Source: Chryseobacterium defluvii (lineage in GTDB: Bacteria; Bacteroidota; Bacteroidia; Flavobacteriales; Weeksellaceae). From it: DNA of 64,000 nt. The stretch lies in assembly GCF_014204415.1 (NCBI RefSeq), contig NZ_JACHLE010000002.1:310001-374000 (forward strand), in the 5' to 3' direction. Under the pieces are notes generated by a model, which was not told the origin of the DNA, ran no database searches, and saw only the letters and a list, made by a program, of their open reading frames with translations. Shown piece by piece: positions 26,401-34,918 of the stretch. The position numbers and the translations under genes are program-made. Within the stretch, counting starts at the first letter, position 1. Every line of letters starts with the position of its first letter.

Positions 26401-27438
26401 ATGAAAAAGACAACCATTCTTTCTTTAGACGGTGGCGGAATAAGGGGGATTATTACCTGTATTATTTTACGCTATATAGAAGAGCAACTCCAGCATCATG
26501 ATAAGCCCGGTGCAAAGCTGGGAGATTATTTTGATCTGGTGGCGGGAAGCAGTACGGGAGGGTTGATTGCTTCCATTGTTCTGTGTCCTGATGAATATCG
26601 GAAAGCAAAATATTCTATCCAGAAAGGATTGGAATTATATGCTGAAAAAGGTGGCGATATATTTCAGGTGTCTTTTTGGGAAAAACTCATCAATCCGTTT
26701 GGATTACTGAATGAAAGGATCTCCCAGGAAGCACTTGAGCAAAACCTGACTGACTTTTTTGGAAATTTAGAATTAAAAGAATTAATAAAGCCCTGCTTAA
26801 TAACAAGCTATGATATTGAAAACAGAAGAGCCAAGCTTTTCAATTCCTGGAAAGCCCAGCTGAGCAATGACAATTTTTATGTAAAAGATATCTGCAGGGC
26901 CACTTCTGCAGCGCCTACCTATTTCAGCCCGGTACAGATCAGATCTATGTACGGACAGCTTTTCAGTTTGATCGATGGCGGAATGTTTGCTAACAATCCT
27001 GCACTCTGTGCCTATGCTGAAGCCAGGAAGACTCCTTTTGCGGAAGTACTGAAAAACCACCTGAAACCCAATTATCCGGGCGTCAATGATATGATTATTG
27101 TTTCTATAGGAACAGGATTCGAATCCAGAAGCTACTCTTTCAAAAAATTAGAGAAAGCTGGGAAAATCGGCTGGGTAAATCCGATCATCGATATCCTGAT
27201 GTCTGCCAATGCGGAAACCGTAGACTATCAGCTTGGCCAGATGTTCCGGACTTTGGGACTGAGGAATCAGAAAAATTACTATCGGATCAATCCTTCCTTA
27301 AAAAACGCTTCTCCCGCTATGGATAATGTTAAAAGGTCCAATATAGAGAATCTGATTCAAGCTGGGCTGAGCTATATTGATGACAACAGGGAAACATTAA
27401 ATCAAATTGTTCAGAAACTGATCAAAAATAAAATATAA
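26401..27438 (+). CDS. Patatin-like phospholipase
   Basis: 345 residues, no signal peptide. All patatin motifs are present: the oxyanion loop D-G-G-G-I-R-G near residue 10, the nucleophile elbow G-S-S-T-G-G near residue 50, and the catalytic Asp in I-D-G-G-M-F-A-N-N-P near residue 195. These enzymes hydrolyse membrane phospholipids. Bacterial relatives include secreted effectors and the CapV-type effectors of CBASS. No cyclic-nucleotide synthase is nearby, so CBASS is not supported. Island promoter C and the toxin context suggest a lipase effector or lysis factor. I see no immunity gene directly after it. Confidence 0.85.
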   Translation: MKKTTILSLDGGGIRGIITCIILRYIEEQLQHHDKPGAKLGDYFDLVAGSSTGGLIASIVLCPDEYRKAKYSIQKGLELYAEKGGDIFQVSFWEKLINPFGLLNERISQEALEQNLTDFFGNLELKELIKPCLITSYDIENRRAKLFNSWKAQLSNDNFYVKDICRATSAAPTYFSPVQIRSMYGQLFSLIDGGMFANNPALCAYAEARKTPFAEVLKNHLKPNYPGVNDMIIVSIGTGFESRSYSFKKLEKAGKIGWVNPIIDILMSANAETVDYQLGQMFRTLGLRNQKNYYRINPSLKNASPAMDNVKRSNIENLIQAGLSYIDDNRETLNQIVQKLIKNKI

Positions 27439-27510
27439 GCTTTTTTGCTTATAACTATACAATATTATCGAATTAACTTATAATTTATTTTTCAGAAAAA
27501 TTATTTAATG

Positions 27511-27544
27511 CGTCAGGTTTTGTCGCTTCTCGCTTCTACATTTG
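27511..27544 (+). promoter_or_regulatory. Island operator-promoter D (before the 28-35 kb operon)
   Basis: Palindrome CGTCA-GGTTT-TGTCG (27511-27525), 11 bp, then TACATTTG (27537-27544). No terminator lies between this site and 34869, so it could drive the small acidic gene and the three large genes together. Confidence 0.85.
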
Positions 27545-27669
27545 AAGTAGAAATAAAAACACAGAAAACAATCATTTAAAACTTAAAAGAATTTTTGAAT
27601 TCAACATTTATACATGCTGAACAGCCTGAAATATGTTCAAAATTAAATAAATCTTTAAACACAAAAAAT

Positions 27670-27840
27670 ATGGAAACACCTGATCACAACACAGATATAC
27701 TTTTCGATGAAGATCTCTATACCATTGAATGGAGTGATATCGAAAATGCAGAGATAGATTATGAAAACTATCTTAATGAAATTGAAAACTTCTTCAGAGA
27801 AGATCTTGCAGATCGTCTTTCCGAAGAAGAGATCATGTAA
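27670..27840 (+). CDS. Small, very acidic protein of unknown function
   Basis: 56 residues from the ATG at 27670. An in-frame TTG at 27595 would give 81 residues and cannot be excluded. The product is rich in Asp and Glu (for example D-E-D-L-Y and E-N-Y-L-N-E-I-E-N-F-F-R-E-D-L) with no Cys or membrane segment. I do not recognise it. It is the first gene after island promoter D. Acidic small proteins in such places can be chaperones or DNA mimics, but nothing in the sequence decides this. Confidence 0.45.
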   Translation: METPDHNTDILFDEDLYTIEWSDIENAEIDYENYLNEIENFFREDLADRLSEEEIM

Positions 27841-27848
27841 TATTTTTA

Positions 27849-28116
27849 AAAAGCCGGGTTCCGCCTTTCTATGAGTATTTGGAATATAAAAACACGGAAG
27901 AGCAACTATTAAAACTTACCAAAGCCTTCAAGGCCTTCATTCATAAAATGCCGGGCGGACGGAACCCTGCTTACTAACCTGTAAAAACACATCAAAAATG
28001 AAAATCCCGATCAAAAAGTAAGGTGGATATCCTTTGCCGGAGACCACCTAAAAAATACGGCAAAACCTGAAGATACTCTAATAAAAAGAGTCTTCAAAAT
28101 TCTAACCTATTTATAA
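27849..28116 (+). other. Gap with two small coding relics
   Basis: Two open stretches without proper starts. At 27849-27977 a frame ends in T-K-A-F-K-A-F-I-H-K-M-P-G-G-R-N-P-A-Y. At 27998-28116 a short ATG frame (M-K-I-P-I-K-K, stop) would continue, after a one-base shift in an A-run, into V-R-W-I-S-F-A-G-D-H-L-K-N-T-A-K-P to a stop at 28116. They look like remnants of one or two small genes. Their family is not recognised. Confidence 0.35.
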
Positions 28117-28136
28117 AATCAAATAAAATTACAGAA

Positions 28137-31100
28137 ATGACCGATATTCAAAACGGAGCCGGAACTCCACCGGCAGAAAACACACCTACACAAACCTTAT
28201 TCAGATTTGTAAGTTTAAGAAGCCCGCAATTATCTGATGAAAAAGATCAGAACAGGAGATTTATTTTTATTCCTCAGGAACTTAAGAATGATGATGGTTT
28301 CTATATTCCTGTTACAACAGGAACGGGTTCAAAAAGAAGGCTTCTCCAGGAACAGGCTGCAGCCTATGCGGCTTTACCGGAATGCATTTCAAAAGACAAT
28401 CCGGCCAATAACCTGAATTCTTTTAAAAGTACCTATACCCTTGTTTATAATTTTGCTATCTGGCTAGCCCAAAACAAAAACACCTGTACTTATGAGGAAT
28501 TTGTTAGTAAAAGAGATGCTGTACAGGCATCAGGTAATATCACGTATCCCGATACTGTCAACTTATGGAACAATCTAATTTACCAGGTAGTTACCCAAAA
28601 GGATTTTTACATCAAAGAAGCGATCATGCAGATGATTCTGGCCATACATGTACTTCAGAATCCTACCAGTCCCGAAGAAGGGGCGCAAGACTTATTGAAT
28701 GCCAGAATAGTATTACCGAAAGAGCTTATGCTTGATGATGAAACCCTTCCAGCTTCATCTGCATCCAAAATGAGTGAGGAACCTCCCAAAGAAACATTCC
28801 CGACAGAAGGGATGAAAAAACAGCAGCAGGTTTCTTTAGCAAGAGTGATACTGAAAAGGTATGATGCCTTAAAGAAAAACCTTTCATCTGCAGAAAAACA
28901 ATATAATAAAGAATATCAATCCGCTCTCGTGGTTCAGGAAGAAGCTTATCAGGCAGAAATTGCACCTGTTATTGCAGAATACAATGAAGCAGTAGCGGCC
29001 GCTAAGGACGAATATTGTGGAGTGAGGCCTTCTGATCAGGAATACGATCCGAAAGACCCGTGCAGACAACCCAAAGAAGTGCCTTACCCTGTACTTCCGA
29101 AATTTAATTTTGAGTTCCGTGAAGAAGTTTCCGGGGAATCTTTAACTACAGCATTAAAGCCTGATAATTTAGAGGCTGCGCTTGATCTTTTAGGATTTGA
29201 GTTTTATGAAGAATTTTCTCCGGAAAGGCCTACAGAGTCAGATATTATCCAAATCAACTCTTTATTGGAAGGCATCAATACCTTCTCAGAATTTACCGCT
29301 TTAATCAATGAATCAGTAGAAAAGCTGAATACGGCAATTGTAGAAAACACGGACAGTAATAACGAGGTTTACACCAGCATCGGAGGAATTATTCTTCCTG
29401 CTTCCAGAGAAAATTCTGAGCCCTATTCCTATCAGCTTTGTCCTCAAAAAACGGGTGGCAGATTCAATACATTTTCCCTGTCTATGACTGTTCCCGATAG
29501 TTCATGGGATGTAGCGGGAATAACTCTTATACACAAAGAGTATGGGGCCAATAATCAAATTGTGACCTCAACACATTCTTATTTTACCAAATCCAGAAGC
29601 GGGAATGTCATTTACTTATCTGATCTTCTGGCAAGTGCCTCTACAGCAGGATCAATGCTTCTTAACCTGAACCGTGATTTTGAGTTTGATATTACATTTA
29701 CCAATGGGAAAACCACCCATTTTGTAATACCCGGAATTACTTTAGCGACATGCTTATCCGGATATTTTGAGCTGACAGGAACAAGTAACCCCGGCAATCC
29801 CGGCGAAACGATAGATGAAGAAGTGTTTATTCCTTCAGGTTTCGGTTTCAAACAAATCGGTATTGCAGATTATTTGAAAGTAGACCAAAGCACCCACGCT
29901 TATGTAGAAGGTGAGGTGGCCCACATCGAAAATATCATGGCCAGAGAGTACCGTGAAAAATCTACCAGGAAGCTGAGAAGAAGCGAAAATACAACTACAA
30001 TTTCTTCTGACACCGAAAGAGAACAGCTTTCTGACACCACTACTGCCAACCGATTTGAAATGCAGACCGAGATCGCTAAAATGATCCAGGAAGCGACAGA
30101 TGTAAATGCTTATGCAAACTTTAGTGCATCATTGGGAACAGCAGGTAAAAACACATATAATATTGGCTTGGGAGCCAATTATGCACATCATCAGTCCAAA
30201 GAGGAAAGTACCAGACAGGCTACTACGCAGGCTCAGGATGTTACCTCAAGAGCAATGGACAGAATTGTCAATAAAGTTCATGAAGAAAGGATTGAAAAGA
30301 TCATCGAAGAATTTGAAGAAAACAACTCCCATGGTTTTGATAACAGAAAAGGAGACAAGCATGTCGTAGGTGTTTACAGATGGGTGGATAAACTGATGAA
30401 AAACCAGATCTACAACTATGGCAAACGCATGATGTTTGAGTTCATGGTTCCTGAACCTGCAAAGCTTCATACTTTGGGGATGATATCAGATAAGACTGCT
30501 GCTCAGAGCACTCTTGTAAAGCCTGAAGATCCGAGAGTCTCTACTGCATTTCCGATGAAAGACTATTCTTATCTGGTTACTGAAACAGTTCTAAAATACT
30601 GGCTTGCCAAATACAACGTCCAAGTTGAAGAAATGCTCCCGGAAATCATTGTTGTGGGTAAATCGCTTGATTATTCCTCCGCAGAATCCAAAACAGCATC
30701 TTCCAAATCTGATTCTGTAATGATCCCTGAAAATTATACCACAATTTCCTGCAGTGTAAAAAGCCATACTGCCTTTGCAGGGGGAAATAATGGTTTTGGG
30801 AATAATGCCCTGTTATTAGCAGGAGACCTGTCACTTACAGACGGTGAGAACGCATTGTCAGGTTTCGTTAAAGATGTGCCCATTACCATTGCAACAACTG
30901 ATGCCCATTTCTTCCATGCTACCGTAAATATCAAATGTAAATTACAGAACGAGTATAGGAAAAAATGGCAGCAAGACACTTTTAATGCTATTATTGGAGC
31001 TTATGAAGAAGCCCTGGTGGAATATAATAACAAATTAGCAGAAGAGTTAGCTAAGGCAGGAACCATCAAAGACTCAAATCCTAATTTCTACAGACAAATT

Positions 31101-31805
31101 GAGAATACTGTACTTCGTAAAAACTGTATTTCCTATATGGCAGACAGAACAGCAGACGCTACACACGGATATGGATTGGCCGGTCTTACGACGGGAAGCA
31201 CATTTAAGGATCATGAAACAGACCTTACAGCTAGGTTAGATAAGTACACGGCTTTTGTGAAGTTTATGGAACAGGCTTTTGAATGGGAAAACCTTTCTTA
31301 TTACTTATATCCTTTTTACTGGGGGAACAAACAAAACTGGCTGGATCTTTATCAGGCAGAAAATACGGACCCTTTATTCCGAGCATTCTTACAAAGTGGT
31401 ATGGCAAGAGTAATTGTAACCGTACGCCCGGGCTTTGAGAATGCCGTACAATTCTATCTGGCAACAGGCAAGATCTGGAACGGAGGCGAGGTTCCCGTAA
31501 TTGGTGATGAGCTTTACCTTTCTATTGTGGATGAAATGCAAGAACCTAAAGGAATAAAACAGGGAAAAGCATGGTTAACAAGGCTTCCTACTATTCTAAA
31601 TATTCTTCAGGCTGAAAGTATTGGGTTGAAAGTAGCACATGCTTTACCGTTTACTACTGAAGATCCGGATGATTTCGAGGTTCCTTCAGAAGTCATTACT
31701 GAAGATAAGTTCAATTTTGAAAAAACAGAGAGCCTTTTAGGAGTTCAGCCTGCCAATTCATCAGAACAGCTGATATCCGGAGATTGGGATCCCGCAGTGA
31801 ATTAA
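28137..31805 (+). CDS. Very large (1222-residue) island protein of unknown function
   Basis: No signal peptide. Visible parts: an N-terminal alpha-rich region (to about 200); a long charged helix or coiled coil near 235-290 (A-L-K-K-N-L-S-S-A-E-K-Q-Y-N-K-E-Y); a beta-rich middle at about 390-560; then a distinctive block around 580-740. That block contains G-F-K-Q-I-G-I-A-D-Y, H-I-E-N-I-M-A-R-E-Y-R-E-K-S-T-R-K, a Ser/Thr-rich stretch, a Gly/Ala-rich stretch and long amphipathic helices. A second Lys/Glu-rich helical region is near 955-985. I have a faint recollection of similar very large proteins in other Bacteroidota but know no function. Size, lack of signal and position before a tail-fibre-like gene suggest a structural or pore-forming component of the island's particle or toxin. 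Confidence 0.55.
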   Translation: MTDIQNGAGTPPAENTPTQTLFRFVSLRSPQLSDEKDQNRRFIFIPQELKNDDGFYIPVTTGTGSKRRLLQEQAAAYAALPECISKDNPANNLNSFKSTYTLVYNFAIWLAQNKNTCTYEEFVSKRDAVQASGNITYPDTVNLWNNLIYQVVTQKDFYIKEAIMQMILAIHVLQNPTSPEEGAQDLLNARIVLPKELMLDDETLPASSASKMSEEPPKETFPTEGMKKQQQVSLARVILKRYDALKKNLSSAEKQYNKEYQSALVVQEEAYQAEIAPVIAEYNEAVAAAKDEYCGVRPSDQEYDPKDPCRQPKEVPYPVLPKFNFEFREEVSGESLTTALKPDNLEAALDLLGFEFYEEFSPERPTESDIIQINSLLEGINTFSEFTALINESVEKLNTAIVENTDSNNEVYTSIGGIILPASRENSEPYSYQLCPQKTGGRFNTFSLSMTVPDSSWDVAGITLIHKEYGANNQIVTSTHSYFTKSRSGNVIYLSDLLASASTAGSMLLNLNRDFEFDITFTNGKTTHFVIPGITLATCLSGYFELTGTSNPGNPGETIDEEVFIPSGFGFKQIGIADYLKVDQSTHAYVEGEVAHIENIMAREYREKSTRKLRRSENTTTISSDTEREQLSDTTTANRFEMQTEIAKMIQEATDVNAYANFSASLGTAGKNTYNIGLGANYAHHQSKEESTRQATTQAQDVTSRAMDRIVNKVHEERIEKIIEEFEENNSHGFDNRKGDKHVVGVYRWVDKLMKNQIYNYGKRMMFEFMVPEPAKLHTLGMISDKTAAQSTLVKPEDPRVSTAFPMKDYSYLVTETVLKYWLAKYNVQVEEMLPEIIVVGKSLDYSSAESKTASSKSDSVMIPENYTTISCSVKSHTAFAGGNNGFGNNALLLAGDLSLTDGENALSGFVKDVPITIATTDAHFFHATVNIKCKLQNEYRKKWQQDTFNAIIGAYEEALVEYNNKLAEELAKAGTIKDSNPNFYRQIENTVLRKNCISYMADRTADATHGYGLAGLTTGSTFKDHETDLTARLDKYTAFVKFMEQAFEWENLSYYLYPFYWGNKQNWLDLYQAENTDPLFRAFLQSGMARVIVTVRPGFENAVQFYLATGKIWNGGEVPVIGDELYLSIVDEMQEPKGIKQGKAWLTRLPTILNILQAESIGLKVAHALPFTTEDPDDFEVPSEVITEDKFNFEKTESLLGVQPANSSEQLISGDWDPAVN

Positions 31806-31839
31806 TAATTAAAATAATCAACAAAAAAATTAAATCAAT

Positions 31840-33231
31840 ATGTCCAATATAGGAAAAATTATACGGGTAAATGCATTGCCCCCTCAAGAAGAAAGGGAAA
31901 CTAATGTACTTTACCAAGTAGCTGTACCCGGTACAGCTACTTATACAGACTATGCTATTGATAAGAACGGAGACGCAAGAACTCCAGTCGTTATACAAAC
32001 CCCTGCCGTAAATGCTGCAACCATTGATAAGCCGGACTTAGGTTTGACCGGGAATGTAGATACCAAGCAACAGGTTGATGAGAAAATTGCAAAAGTTCAG
32101 GCAACAGCAATAAAAGGAAAAGCAAATCCTGCAAGCAATCCAACGCCATATAATGCTACAACCTATCCAAACGGATTGTATGAGAAATGGGAAGTCGATA
32201 CTGCAGGTACATACACTAATTTTAAGGATGCATCTAATAATGCAATTGTAGTAACAGCAGATCATTTAAACGATAAACTGGTTACCATATCTGTATCCAA
32301 TGGAATTTCAAAACTAGATTTAGTGACGCTTCCTTCAACGAAAATTGAAACATGGTCTGCCCAGTCTTATCCATCCGGAAAACAGGTCTTCCATAATCAG
32401 AAAATTTATGAATCAAATGCAGCTGCCACATCAGCTAATATTCCCGGACAGTCTTCAGTATGGATCGAAAAAGCCGGAAGTCCAGGCCTTGCAGTTTCTT
32501 ATGACCCTGATGACAACCAAAGATCTCTTTCGGCAAAAATTCTTAATGATGCCTATTTTGGATGGGAAGAAAATGTTCCTGCAAACAATTTTTTAGAATC
32601 CAACCCCATAAATTGTATAAATGATATGCTAACGGGGGTATCTAGCAGATGTTATCCGATAATTTTTGGGGATTTAAGCACAACAAAATCTGTAAATCAA
32701 TTACAAATTGAAATTAGTACGGCCGGAAATTTAAATATTGAGAAAATGTCTATTTCCGGCAATACAGTTACCCGGGTATTTAACTTTATACAGGCCGTAA
32801 CTGTGGGTGATAATATTATTAATCTGCCTGATCAGATGAAAACATTTCTTCCTAATGAAGTTTTAGCATTAAGAATAAACAATGGTTCTCTTTTAGCAAG
32901 ATTAAGAAAATTAAATGGCTCAACAGCCTCCGGCTATACCTGGTATTATCAGGATACTACTGCTACCTCATTTACAATGACTGGAACTGCTCAGACAGAA
33001 AAGCTCGGAGTTAAATTAATCGGAGCTGGAGGAATAATACTGCATCCCGGATTACTTCATGACACCAATATGAATAACCAGCCATTAAATACCTATGATT
33101 CTGTGGAATTCGCTGAAGTTAAGACTCCAGCCTTGTTTTTGACGGATATTCCTACAAATGTTAGTAATGCACAAGTGGGTCAGATCTGGCTAGATGTAGT
33201 TAATGGAGGTATTTTAAAAGTAAAATTATAA
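31840..33231 (+). CDS. Tail-fibre/baseplate-like protein
   Basis: 463 residues, no signal peptide, low in Cys, rich in Thr/Asn/Gly. The N-terminal part resembles phage tail-fibre proteins of Bacteroidota in style (short beta repeats, V-D-E-K-I-A-K-V-Q-A-T-A-I-K-G-K-A). A segment near 165-215 (E-T-W-S-A-Q-S-Y-P-S-G-K-Q-V, K-I-Y-E-S-N, S-V-W-I) looks like a small CBM5/12-type carbohydrate-binding module, also common in tail proteins. I read it as a receptor-binding fibre. It follows the 1222-residue protein by 34 bp and precedes the next gene by 2 bp, so the three are one operon. Confidence 0.5.
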   Translation: MSNIGKIIRVNALPPQEERETNVLYQVAVPGTATYTDYAIDKNGDARTPVVIQTPAVNAATIDKPDLGLTGNVDTKQQVDEKIAKVQATAIKGKANPASNPTPYNATTYPNGLYEKWEVDTAGTYTNFKDASNNAIVVTADHLNDKLVTISVSNGISKLDLVTLPSTKIETWSAQSYPSGKQVFHNQKIYESNAAATSANIPGQSSVWIEKAGSPGLAVSYDPDDNQRSLSAKILNDAYFGWEENVPANNFLESNPINCINDMLTGVSSRCYPIIFGDLSTTKSVNQLQIEISTAGNLNIEKMSISGNTVTRVFNFIQAVTVGDNIINLPDQMKTFLPNEVLALRINNGSLLARLRKLNGSTASGYTWYYQDTTATSFTMTGTAQTEKLGVKLIGAGGIILHPGLLHDTNMNNQPLNTYDSVEFAEVKTPALFLTDIPTNVSNAQVGQIWLDVVNGGILKVKL

Positions 33232-33233
33232 TT

Positions 33234-34802
33234 ATGGATATTTTTCATTTTGCAAATAACGAATTGAACGCCAGGGTTTGTAATTATCCGTATGGAAAGA
33301 AAGCAGCATTCGTTCAGAATTCAGACACTCACATGTATCCGAATGAATATTTAATGTTCATTATTGCTATGAAACATAATATCAGAATGACCACATTTAT
33401 TAATCCATATGATCAGACAGTAACGGTGAGAGGATTAAAAGAAGGTATTTGTGATTATGATATTTATTTCCCCACAGATAGATGGAAAAATCCTGTTTCA
33501 GGAACAATAGAGATAATTCCTGATTATTATGGTACTGCATGGACATCTGCCGGAGCTTCGATTTTTGCAAATGCTCAAATTGGGCAGCCAAAGGCTACCC
33601 GGGCCCCTAATCACGGACAAGAGCTTTTCGATATTTCTAACGGATCATACGGCTACAATTTCTCAACCGGAATAGCAGGTACTACCAATCTGAGTGAATT
33701 TAAAGGTCTCACTGAATATTTAATTCAATGGTTTGAGGAACTTACCGGAAAAAAGCCTGTTTCCTTTTCATACAGAAACGGACAAAACGGAGGATCATTA
33801 CTTTTCATGCCTTATTTTTTAGGAGGACGGAATTCTGATTTATTACAGACAAATCTGACTCAGGAATGGCAGGACGATTTCGGGCGGAACAATAATGGTA
33901 TTTACCTGGGAAGTCCTCAACAGATTACATCAAGATCAAGTCGTATTAATCAGAGAAATTCAAGTCGTGTTAAAGATATGGCTTCAAACTTAGGCTTCGG
34001 AACATGGGCTGAGGTACTTGAATATGCAAAAGAAGAGATGGCAGAGGCTGTGAATACAGGTGGTGCCGTGAATGATTTTATTCATCGTAATCAGTACAGC
34101 AATGATACTACAGGAAGAATAAATTTTGATAATTATCTGAAGTCTATAGACGAATTGCCAAATTCCGGCGATATATGGCGGTGGTCCTATGGAGAAATGT
34201 TGCAGTACCTTTTTGTAAGGGAGATTGCGGATAAAATATCTGCAAAGGTACAGGATAACAAAATACTTATTGTTGCCAATAAAAAGGATAAATATAAATC
34301 TCTTTTTACATCCGGGATTCCGGAAGCACTAAATACAGAATGGTTTAAAAATGCTTTTCTTTCTGTTGAAATTGACTTAACAGGTACATTTCTGGAAGGT
34401 AAGAATATTAAAGCCACTCCCGGAACGGTCTACTCATTAGGGAATAATAAATATACCATACAGATTCCTTTCAGGAATTTGGCCTGGGGAGTATTTTGTG
34501 CCGAATTAACGGAAGCTGAATCGGCTGATTATATTGACCTATCCAGACCTGTCATTTCTAATATTGTAAGAAGTGGAAATACGATTTCTTTTGAGACCAA
34601 CAAAGATTGTATTGCATGGCTTGCCTATTATGACACCACACTACACGCCTCTTTTGGAGGACTAACTGGGGTCAACTCTAATCCTGAATTTAAAAAGATT
34701 TGGTCTTTCGATATTTCGACGATAACAAATTATTCTAATAAGAAGTTTTTGATTGCCGTAGCAGATAAAGAAAAGCAGTCCAATGTAAGTAGTGAAATAT
34801 AA
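33234..34802 (+). CDS. Island protein with deacetylase-like N-terminal domain (tentative)
   Basis: 522 residues, no signal peptide, 2 bp after the fibre gene (translational coupling likely). The start K-K-A-A-F-V-Q-N-S-D-T-H followed by I-A-M-K-H-N-I-R-M-T-T-F-I-N resembles the first two strands of NodB-type polysaccharide deacetylases (Asp, His and the 'TTF' strand). V-S-F-S-Y-R-N-G-Q-N-G-G could correspond to the RxPxG loop, but not exactly. The last 80 residues look like a fibronectin-type beta domain. If the reading is right, it is a polysaccharide-active tip of the fibre, comparable to depolymerase tailspikes. The assignment is weak. Confidence 0.42.
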   Translation: MDIFHFANNELNARVCNYPYGKKAAFVQNSDTHMYPNEYLMFIIAMKHNIRMTTFINPYDQTVTVRGLKEGICDYDIYFPTDRWKNPVSGTIEIIPDYYGTAWTSAGASIFANAQIGQPKATRAPNHGQELFDISNGSYGYNFSTGIAGTTNLSEFKGLTEYLIQWFEELTGKKPVSFSYRNGQNGGSLLFMPYFLGGRNSDLLQTNLTQEWQDDFGRNNNGIYLGSPQQITSRSSRINQRNSSRVKDMASNLGFGTWAEVLEYAKEEMAEAVNTGGAVNDFIHRNQYSNDTTGRINFDNYLKSIDELPNSGDIWRWSYGEMLQYLFVREIADKISAKVQDNKILIVANKKDKYKSLFTSGIPEALNTEWFKNAFLSVEIDLTGTFLEGKNIKATPGTVYSLGNNKYTIQIPFRNLAWGVFCAELTEAESADYIDLSRPVISNIVRSGNTISFETNKDCIAWLAYYDTTLHASFGGLTGVNSNPEFKKIWSFDISTITNYSNKKFLIAVADKEKQSNVSSEI

Positions 34803-34868
34803 AATCCTGGTTATTGGAAAACCAACAGGATAAGCTTTCATACTATATGAGAGTATATAATATTAATT

Positions 34869-34896
34869 AAGGCAGAGCCTGAAAACTCTGCCTTTT
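34869..34896 (+). terminator. Intrinsic terminator after the fibre operon
   Basis: Stem AAGGCAGAG/CTCTGCCTT with an 8-nt loop followed by TTAATT. The run of T is short, so read-through into the next toxin gene (which lacks its own island-type promoter) is plausible. Confidence 0.7.
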
Positions 34897-34918
34897 AATT
34901 CAATTTAAAAATCACAAA

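Noticed and set aside
26401..27438. CBASS defence system with patatin effector
   Set aside because: No CD-NTase, Cap2 or Cap3 gene next to it.
21062..34802. Prophage
   Set aside because: Endolysin- and fibre-like genes are present, but no integrase, terminase, portal, capsid, sheath or tube gene was seen, and no att-like repeats.
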